A stretch of DNA of 18,039 nucleotides, from the NCBI GenBank assembly GCA_002887195.1, contig PJAB01001031.1, forward strand, positions 1 through 18,039, written 5' to 3'. This document shows positions 1-9,175 of the stretch, one piece after another (position 1 is the first letter of the stretch; each line of letters opens with the position of its first letter). The notes under the pieces are model-generated. The model was given only the letters and a program-made list of their open reading frames with translations, was not told the origin of the DNA and did no database searches. The stretch comes from Chrysochromulina parva. Taxonomy: Eukaryota; Haptophyta; Prymnesiales; Chrysochromulinaceae. The position numbers and the translations under genes were made by a program.

Positions 1-979
1 GTTGGGCGAGCGAATGCAGTTTGGGGCGGCGGGATCGACGGTGCATAGGCCGGCGGAGACGTTGAAGTACATTCCGCTGGGCGGCGGCGCGAGAGGCGGA
101 AGCGGCGGCGCGCGAGGCGGCGGTGGAGTCCTCGGAGGCGGAGGCGGCGGCGGCGGGTTTGAGCACACTCGCCAGCCCGTAGAAACAATTGAACTGTCCG
201 AAGACCAAAAGATCGACCCCGCGCCCAACGTGAAACCGGAAGGACCGTTTGTTAGCAGTGTCCCGCTGAAGATCACGAGCGCCCCTGCCGCGTTGTACAT
301 TCTGAGAAAGTCATAGTTCAGTTCCGTTGAAAAGGCGGTTGCTGTCATGCTACTTCCGATGGCGAGCGAAGTCGGCGTGATGGCGCACGTTATGCTGGTG
401 GATGAAGCTCCGAGGAAGTAATTGGACGGAAAGTTGGGCGAGAGAATGCAGTTTGGGGCGTAGGGATCGACGGTGCAAAGGCCGGTGGAGACGGTGAAGT
501 ACAGATTGCTGGGCGGCGGCGCAGGCGGGTTTGAGCACACTCGCCAGCCCGTAGAAACAGATGAAAAGTCCGAAAGCCACCTGATCGACCTATTGCCCAA
601 CGTGAAAGCGGAAGGTCCGAAAGATAACCCTAGCCCGCTGAAGGGCACGAGCGTACCTGCCGTGTTGGGCAAGCTGAGTCTGTCAGCCGTTTGCGTTGAA
701 AAGTTGGTTGCTGTCATGCTACTTCCGATGGCGAGCGAAGTCGGCGTGATGGAGCAAGTCTGGCTGACGGCGTAATTCGCCGGAAAGTTGGGCGAGCGAA
801 TGCAGTTTGGGGCGGCGGGATCGACGGTGCATGGGCCGGTGACGGTGAAGTACTGTGAGTTCGGCGCACGAGGCAAGGGCGGCGGAGGCCGAGAAGGCAG
901 CGGCGGCGGCCGAGAAGGCAGCGGCGGCGGCCGAGAAGGCGGCGGCGGCGGCTGAGAAGGCGGCGGCGGCGGCTGAGAA

Positions 980-1011
<32 letters not shown>

Positions 1012-3140
1012 GTTGAAGTACACATCGAGAGTCGGCCGCTGCGCAACCGTAGCCCAGTATTCGGTGTAAATGCCGCAGCCGTCGTTAAAGCTCGGCACGA
1101 AGATCCAGCCGTGATTTGGCGTGCCCGTGAGCCACCTGTTGACGCTCGGCGTCACGTCGAGGGTCACCGTGGCCCCGGCGGCAGGCGTGGCCACGTCGTT
1201 GACCGTCGGGCCCCAGTACGTGTCAATGACCGCCTGAGGAAAGGGAAGAGGCATCTGCGGCATCGGCAGGTTGTTGTACGTCACGTTGCTCGCATTCCAG
1301 CTGCGGCGGAACTCGTGCATCTCCGCCACGTCGCCAGGGTTGGACACGGTGGCGCGGAAGATCGCGCGGGTAGTGGGAGCCATGCCCGAGAGCGCGCTCA
1401 GGTCGAACTTTATTAGCGCGAAGTCGACATCGTAACTGCGGGCGGCAGGCGGTCAAAAAGGCGAGGCACACACACACGTGTGTGAGCACAGAAGCGGATC
1501 GACATCGGATGAGGCCATTGGGAGCAGCAGCTGAGGTTGCTGAGCCGACCACGAGGGCCGAGAGGGGTTTGTGCGCCGCTGTCCGCGCACGCTGAATTTC
1601 CGTCCCATGTGACGGTGGTGTCGGTGCCGTAGTTGGTGGTCGGAGCAACCATGCGCAGCCGCGCGAACTGGGCGTTGCGGATCGTCAGGAGCGTGAACGG
1701 GGCGCGGGGCGGCGAGGGCGGCGGCGGCGGCCGCGCGGGCGGCGGCGGCGGCCGCGCGGGCGGCGAGGGCGGCCTGGGCGGCTGCAGCGCCGCGAGCACG
1801 ACCAGGTTGACGCGAACGTTTGGCGGCGCGCTGCACGAGCGCATCTGGGAGGCATCGCTAGATCCACCGAGAGCCTGCGGCGATGGCATCCAGATCCAGC
1901 CGTTGTTGGTGTTGACGCGGTTGACCCAGCTCTGGACGCTCGCCGTCACGTCGACGTCGAACCAGCCCGCAAGATTCGCGAGCGCGGTCGCGATCGCTGG
2001 CGTGCGGTACTCGTCCTCGTTGAGGCCTTGCGCGCCCGCAAAGGTGCGGAACGTCGTGGAGTTCGCGTCCCACGGGATCGCGATCTCGTGCACCTGGGCG
2101 GTGGCGCCTACCGCGACGGCGCTGAGCGCGGTGTCGACGTAGTACCGGAGCGTCGCGCGTTGGATGTACTCGTGCGGGCGCAGCTGGTTCGGCCCGAGCC
2201 CGATGATGTCGGTGAACTGCACGAGCACCGAGTCATAGTGGCCGGTGGAGCTCTGCCCGTCCCACCACAGGCCCGTGTCTTGGGCGCCGACATAGTCGGG
2301 GGGGTCGGAGCGGATCCACGTTGACTGGCAGCCGCCCGTGTAGCTCGAGTTCTCGCCGTTGAACACGTACGAGAATGCCGGGGGGGGGGGCGGCTGCGTC
2401 GGGGGGGGAGGCGCCGAAGGCGGCGTCAACGGTTCGAAGTCGAGGAACGGGGTTAGAGAGGGGTAGAGAGAGTTTGTCATCTCAACCGCGACTCCGTTGG
2501 TGCCGCCAGTGGGCAACACGATCCAGCCGTTGTTTGCACGGCTACCCGCGAGCCACGCGGCAACCGATGAGGTCACGTCAAACCTATTCCAGCCAGCGAC
2601 GCCTGGGAAGGTTCCGGTGGTTCCACTGGGAACGTTGGTGGAGCTCCACGATGACGATGTGAATGGGAGGTTGTTCCACGTGACTGTGGACTGTCGAAAG
2701 CAGGGAGGGGCGGAGAGGGACGCGTCGGCGCGAAGGGTTCTCAGCCAGGGTGCCGCACGCCGTTGTCAGGGGAGTGGGCGCGGCCAGCACACCTCATTCC
2801 ATGGAACGAGGAGCTCGCGGAGCGAGGCGGTGTTGCCTGCGTCGGTCACAAAGTAGTTGATCCAGGCGGTTTTGTTCGGCACGAGCGTGGCACCGACGAA
2901 AGAGCGCAAGTCGAACTTGATCAGGAGGGCGGACGTGTCAGTAGTGACGGCTGAGATGACCTGTGTGGCCGAGTTTATCGTCAATGGGCCGTCCCACGAT
3001 CCTTGAGTTTCGGCGTTTAAGTTCCAGCTCGCGTAGAGGTTCCTGATGTACGTATCAGAGGTGACACTCGGGCCTCGGATGATCACGCCCGTGACCGAGG
3101 CGACCAACGCGAGGAAGAGCGTGGCTTTCAGCGATCTCAT
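1..3140 (-). CDS. Secreted modular protein with three DNRLRE/CBM96-like domains, Pro-rich linkers and CUB-like domains (C-terminus beyond left edge)
   Basis: Exons on the minus strand are 3140-2793, 2690-1591 and 1435-1, leaving 961 residues open to the window edge. The start at 3140 was chosen because it opens directly on a signal peptide (MRSLKATLFLALVASVTG); an in-frame ATG at 3245 only adds an Arg-rich leader. Residues 20-203, 221-405 and 447-622 are three divergent copies of one domain, each with a WDG motif, a KFDL/QFTD-type strand, a PWN/SWN motif and a W-(I/L)-(V/W/F)-(L/M/V)-P ending. This fits the DNRLRE/CBM96 family, thought to bind polysaccharides. Pro-rich linkers (PPPPSQPPPPPS type) separate them. 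From about residue 673 there are CUB-like units with CTVDPxAPNC, SPNFPxNY, FSG and VSTGWRVCSNPP: 673-786, 791-908, and a third beginning at 940. A cell-wall or surface-matrix role is inferred. The two introns are GT-AG and lack the ATTGCCTCTA repeat. Confidence 0.82.
1436..1590 (-). other. Intron 2 of the DNRLRE/CUB gene (155 bp)
   Basis: The best join is donor GC|GTGCGC with acceptor CCGCAG|T (phase 2), giving WDGNSAYDVDFALIKFDLS, in line with the other two domains. A downstream GT (about 1552) is an alternative donor but is out of phase with this acceptor. The intron holds a short CACACACACGTGTGTG palindrome and no ATTGCCTCTA repeat. Confidence 0.65.
2691..2792 (-). other. Intron 1 of the DNRLRE/CUB gene (102 bp)
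   Basis: The donor GAG|GTGTGC and acceptor TTTCGACAG|TCC join two phase-0 exons and rebuild the domain sequence VPWNESTVTWNNLPF, which matches the internal order of the sister domains. There is no ATTGCCTCTA-type repeat and no copy of the flanking exons. Confidence 0.8.
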
Positions 3141-3370
3141 CGCGAGCAAACCGGCGCGCGCGCGCGTGCGTGCGTGCGTGCGACTTCTCCAGCAGAACAA
3201 GGTAATCGACGCGCGCGTGACCAAATTAGAACGCCGACGGTGCATAACGAAACTCGCTTTTTCGTCAAGCCCAAGGAGGTTTTGGGAGCCGGATGTGTGC
3301 AGCGCGGCAGGCCCCCCGCTCTGTGGGGAAACGCAAAGGCCTGAGTCCTATGCTTCCTTCACCATCTGCG
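3141..3370. promoter_or_regulatory. Divergent promoter between the secreted-protein gene and the ligase gene, with an alternating GC/GT tract
   Basis: Two genes read away from this 230-bp gap, so it must hold both promoters and 5' leaders. Positions 3154-3182 are 29 bp of strictly alternating purine-pyrimidine (GC)n(TGCG)n, a sequence class able to adopt Z-DNA. No TATA box was recognised. The promoter role is inferred from gene arrangement only. Confidence 0.45.
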
Positions 3371-4226
3371 ATGGACGCGACCGAGGAGCAGCTTGACGTG
3401 GACGCTGAGGCGAGCTCGACCGCGCTCGTCGTGGCGGTTGCGAGGGGCGCGCCCGCGCCCAACGAGCCCACCTCGTCGGCCGATGAGGCTGAGGACGAGG
3501 CGCAGGACGACGAGTGGATCTGGGTCGGAAATCAGCGGCGGCGCGTGGTGGCATCCCCCGTGCGGATCGGAGGCTGGGCAGTCATCCACGGCCTGCGGAA
3601 CGACCGTGTGCTCAATGGGCTGCTCGTGCGATGCTGCCCGGACAAGCCCGAGGATCCCGACGACAGCGACCGCGTTCGGGTCGAACTCGTGGAGGAGAGC
3701 CAGCGCGGGCAGCAGAAGCGGGTGCGGCGGCTCAATTTGCAGGGTGTGGGCCCTGAGGAGGCCATCGGGCGGCTCATGATCGCATGGCTCGAGTCGGGGC
3801 CGAGCACGCTGGTCTTTGCAGTGCCCGCGTGGGCGGCGCTCGCGCACGACGAGGCCCTGCGCAAGACCGAGCGGGCGCTGATGCACAACATGTGCGTGCA
3901 CATGTGCGACGAGCGTGGCGTGGCGGTGGTGAAGCTGTTGTCGGATGAGAGGAGCGCCCCGCGGGACGATCCAAACCGGCAGGTCAAGCTGCAGCTCGCA
4001 GGGCCTGTGGGAACCTTTGGGCCAGTGGGAACCTTAAGAGGTGCGGAGACCGCGGCGCCGCCCACCACGGCGCTTGACGTCGTTTCGGGAGATCTGCGCC
4101 AGATGAGATTCGTCGAGCTCTGCGCGCTCCTCGAGGCGCTCGAGGCCGTTGACGAAACCCAAAAGGGCTTCCTCGAGCGGCGCAAGCAGGTGATGGAACG
4201 CTTTTGGAGAGGTCCACCGCCGCCGC

Positions 4227-4268
<42 letters not shown>

Positions 4269-7200
4269 CGCCGAGACCAACGCCACCGCCGCCGCGCCAC
4301 CTTCGCACCAACCTATTCGATGTGATGCGGCTGCTGCTCCCTCACAACGACAGTCGCCGTTACTATCTTGGGACGGGCGGGGTGGCTCGTGCGATCGGAC
4401 TCGCACTCGGGTGAGCCTCTGATGGCCTTTGATTGCGTCCCTGATGGCCTTTGATTGCCTCCCTGATGGCCTTTGATTGCGTCCCTCATCAGGTTGGGCG
4501 AGGAGGCGGCGAGATCGCTCGCAGATTTGATTGCGTCCCTGATGGCCATTGATTGCGTCCCTCATCAGGTTGGGCGAGGAGGCGGCGAGATCGCTCGCAG
4601 ATTCTTGGCACGACGGGCGGCGCTGGGCACGCGCTGCGGACTTTCGCCGAGGTCGCAATCTCGCCGAGGTGCTGCAGCACGAGTGGGCGGCGCTGATTGC
4701 CTCTAATTACCTCTAACTGCCTCTAATTGCCCTTCATGGCCTCTAATTGCCTTTAATTGCCTCTAGGTGCTGCAGCACGAGTGGGCGGCGCGCTTCGTGC
4801 CGACCGATCGCTCCCAGCGAGTGACGATTGGGCAGGTGAGTTGTGATTGAGTTGTGATTGAGTTGTGATTGAGTTGTGATTGAGTTGTGATCGCTCCCAG
4901 CGAGTGAGTTCGACGCGCATGAGATTGCATGAGATTGCATGAGATTGCATGAGATTTCATGAGGTTGGGATGACACACTCAGCATGTGATTGCACCTGAT
5001 CGCCTTGCTCATCAGGTGAACGAGACGCTCGACGGCATCGACCGTGGCCGTGACAAGGCCCAGCAGCTGCAGCAGCTTGTAGCCGGCCGCTGCTCCGGCC
5101 TCGAGATCAAATGGCTGGTACGTGATTGCCTCTGATGGTCGCCTCTGATTGTCGCCTCTGACGGTTGCCTCTGATTGTCGCCTCTGATGATTGCCTCTGA
5201 TGGTTGCAGGTGCGCATCCTATTACGCGACATGACGATCGGCACGCGGGCCTCCATGCCGGTGGCGCATAAGGGCGAGTGGCCCAAGATCGTCATGGATG
5301 GCTTCGATAGGGCGCAGGTGTGCTTGCATGTGATCGGATGCGATTGGATGTGATTGCGTTTGAGTGTTACGTAGCATGTGATTGGCATGTTAGTGCCTCT
5401 GAGTGCCTCTGATTAGCTTGAATTGCCTCGAATCGCCTCTCGTCGCCTCTCGTTGCTCGCATTGCCTCTAATTGCCTCTACAATTAGGGTCGCATCGGTC
5501 GCCCGTCGATCGGAAACCCGCCGCTACTCTACTCCCTCTTCCGACATCAGCATCACCTGGAGCACATGTGTCGGTTGGCGGAGTCCGGCGCGCTCCCGAC
5601 GAGCTACCCGCCGCCCACGTGCCTCGGTGTGCACGTACGCGCTCAAGGTAAGGGCGGAAGTCCTCTAATTGCCTCTAATTGCCTCTGATTGCCTCTGATT
5701 GCCTCTGATTGCCTCTAATTGCCTCTAATTGCCTCGGTGTGCACGTACGCGCTCAAGGGGCCACGCCGTGCGCCGACATGAGCGCCGTGTCGGTGCTTGC
5801 CAAGTTTGGGTTCGGTGTGGCGGAAGCGGAGCAACGTGTATACGTGGAGACGAAACATGATGGCTTCCGGCTCCAGGCAAGCTGAGTGGCCTCTGATGAG
5901 CTTTGATGACCTCTGATGAGCTCTGATGAGACGAAACATGATGGCTTCCGGCTCCAGGCAAGCTAAGTGGACTCTGATGAGCTCTGAGAGCCTCTGATGA
6001 CCTCTGATGAGCATCTGAGTGCGCCTGATTTCAGGTCCACTACGAGAGACGGACGGACTCCCTCAAATTCTTTTACCGATCCGGCATCGACTCCACAGCC
6101 GACATAGCGCCTGACCTTGCCCCCGCCATGCGGCTCGCTTTGGGCGCACCGCCCGATCCTAATTTTGGCGCACCGCCCGATCCTAATTTGGGTGCGCTAT
6201 CCGATCCTAATTTGGGTGAGCTACTCGATCCTAATTTGGGCACGCCGGCCCTCGAGCCGATGGTTGATGACGAACGTGATCAGCTGCTCGGACGTTTCAG
6301 ATGGCTGCATAAGGCGTGGCGGACGGCGCCCCCCCCTCTGCCCGGCTGGCAGGCGCCAAGTTCCGTCATTCTGGACGGCGAGCTGCTCGTGTACGACGAG
6401 GTGCCGTGGATTGCCTCTGATTGCCGCTAATTGCCGCTAATTGCCGCTGATTGACAGCGAGCTGCTCGTGTACGACGAGGTGCCGCTGATTCCCTCTAAT
6501 GGCCTCTAATGGCCTCTAATTGACTCTAATTGCCTCTAGGTGCCAACGGAGCCGGGGAGATACGACGAGATCGGGAGCTCGGAGGGCGTGGTCGGCTTCG
6601 GCACGCATTTTTGGATCAAGGTACATGTGGACCGCGAATGGCCGCTGACTGCCTCTGAAGACCGCTGATTGCCTCTCCCATCAGGTACACGTGGACGCGG
6701 ACGGGCATGCGGCGGGCAGTAGCTACTCCCGGGCTGATTGCCGCCGTCATTACCTCGTCAAGGTGTTCGACGTGCTCCATCTCAACGGCAACGACCTCGT
6801 GTATGCATCCGTTCCGCTTTTGGAACGGAAGGCGTTGCTCGAGACCGCCTTCCGCCCCATACCCAAATTTGTCGAGCTCGCCGAGAGCACCCTCGTCGAC
6901 TTGCATGCACAGCCAGCGGCGATCCTCGACGCATTTGGCAAGGTACGAGCGAAAGTCCTCTAATTGCCTCGAATGGCCCCGAATTGCCCCTAATTGCCTC
7001 TAATTGCCTCGAATGGCCCCGAATGGCCTCTAATTGCCTCTAATTGCCTCTAATTGACTCTAATTGCCTCTAGGCGCGGGCGGCTGGCCTCGAAGGACTC
7101 ATGCTCAAGGCGGCGTGCCGTCCGTACGGGCCTCTGATAGCCTCTGATTGCCTCGAATGGCCTCTAATCGCCTCGAATTGCCTCGATCGCCTCTCTCCTC

Positions 7201-9140
7201 AACCGCCTCTCTCCTCGACCCTGATGGCCTAGTTGATTGGCCTCTGATTGCCTCCGATTGCCTCTGATTACCTCCAATTGCCTCCAATTGCCTCTGATTG
7301 CCTCTCCGTCACCCTGATGGCCTGTTTGTTTGTCCTCGTTGACGGCCTGGTTGATTGGTCCCCTCATCAGCTTGATTGGCCCCCTCATCAGCTTGATTGA
7401 CCCCCTCATCAGCTTGATTGGCCTCGGTGACGTTGATTGGCTCCCTCATCAGGTACGTACCGAATGCACGCACGAATGTCCTCAAGCTCAAATCGGAGTT
7501 TATCCCGGGCCTTGCGGACACGGTCCGTAAGGGCCTTTGGATGATGATTGCATGCAGCAAATCATTTAACTGCACAATTGCATGCAATCATCCAACTGCA
7601 CAATTGCATGCAATCCGATTGCTTCCGATGGTCGTTCTGATGCTGCTTCTGAATCCATGTCACTCTGATTGCCTCCCTCATTGCATGCAGGTTGATGCTG
7701 CTTCTGAATCCAGGTCACTCTGATGCATCGTCGGCGCACTTTGCTGATTGCATCCCTCATTGCGTGCAGGTCACTCTATGCATCGTCGGCGCACGTTACG
7801 CCCTTCGAGTGGGGGTCGGTGTCGACGCGATGTTCATGTGTGAACTGCTCTGCGATTGCCTCTAATTGCCTCTAATTGCCTCTAATTGCCTCTAATTGCC
7901 TCTAATTGCCTCTAATTGCCTCTAATAGGTGTGAACTGCTCTGCGCCGCACCGACGGCAGCTGCGGCCGAGGCGGCACCGAGCCGCGCAGGTGATTGCCT
8001 CTCTGATGACGTCTCTGATGGCGATTGATCATGTCTCTGATGGCGATTGAGTGTCTCTCGAGGCCGTGCAGGTCCGTTCAGCGAGTTTATGTGGCTGTTC
8101 AACACGGCGCCTCTAGCATACAGTTCAAAGCTCGGCGGTGCCGGTAGGGGGGGGGCCGTCGAGCTCGAACAGCTGTGATCAAGCCTGATTGCGATGGATT
8201 GCCATCTGATTGCGTCCCATCACCCAATATGGCAGGTATGGGGCCCGTCGAGCTTGAACAGCTTCTCAGGCGATTGCATGCGGACATCCTCAACGGCGAG
8301 ACCGCCGCCCACGACGGCGCTCACGACGGCGCTCACGACGGCGCCCACGGCGGCGCCCACGACGGCGGCGGTGCGTCGGCACCGCTTATGCGTCGGCTAG
8401 GTGCCCACGAGGACGCGCCGTCTTGGCTGCTCCATTGCCCCACCGACGGCAAGCTGCGCCCTCATTTTGTGCTGCGCGACCCGACGCTTGCCATCAAGGC
8501 GGAGGTCAAGGGCTCACGATTCCTCATCCGCTTCACGTACGCCTTGATGACCTCCGATTGTGATTGTGATCAATCGCCTCCGATGGCCATCAACTGCCCT
8601 CTGAGTGCCTCTGATTGCCTCTCTCTGATTGACTCTGATTGACTCTGATGGGCTCTGATGGGATCTGATTGCCTCCCTCATTGCATGCAGGAAGGATCCC
8701 GAGGCGGTTGAGGCCATCCCGTGGAAGCTTCGATTTCCAAGGCTGGTGCGCTGCTTCATGGAGCCCGAGGCGGCGCGTGCTACGTTCACGGACACTGTCG
8801 CGACGTACCGTCGGAAGGGCTGTGAAGCGTGGCTTGCGGTGCGCCTCTGTGAATGTGAATGTGAATGTGAAGCGTGGCTTGCGGTGCGCCTCTGTGAAGT
8901 GTGGCTGTGAAGAGGCCTCTGATTGCCTCTGATTGCCTCTGATGGCCCCTGAGTACCTCTGATGGCCTCCCTCATTGCATGCAGGTGCGCGGCTACTCAT
9001 GGCTCGCGATCGCCCAGGATTGCTACGAAAAGGGCGAGCTCGAGGGCGAGCTCGAGGGAGATTGTCATCTCCCATGCGAGCTCAGCGAAGTGACGCTGCC
9101 GCCAGCGCAGCGTGCCTTTATTGGCGAGGTTGGCGAGGTT

Positions 9141-9175
<35 letters not shown>

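Noticed and set aside
714..1046. Arg-rich minus-strand open frame (RRRRRLLSRRRR)
   Set aside because: Out-of-frame reading of the Pro-rich linker of the DNRLRE/CUB protein.
4493..4568. Possible extra ligase exon (first copy of exon 2 start)
   Set aside because: Including it adds 76 nt and breaks the frame before the conserved DNA-binding segment.
7691..7713. Possible 23-bp mini-exon
   Set aside because: It has splice-like ends, but no available donor phase joins it to both neighbours without a stop or loss of the conserved TVTLCIVGARY frame.
7854..7928. Regular 10-bp array resembling a CRISPR or satellite locus
   Set aside because: There are no spacers, the units are contiguous, and the array lies inside a phase-consistent intron of a eukaryotic gene.
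4411..8984. Introns as classical DNA transposons with terminal inverted repeats
   Set aside because: No convincing inverted repeats were seen at intron ends. The repeats are direct and exon-derived, so a transposon with terminal inverted repeats is not supported by reading alone.
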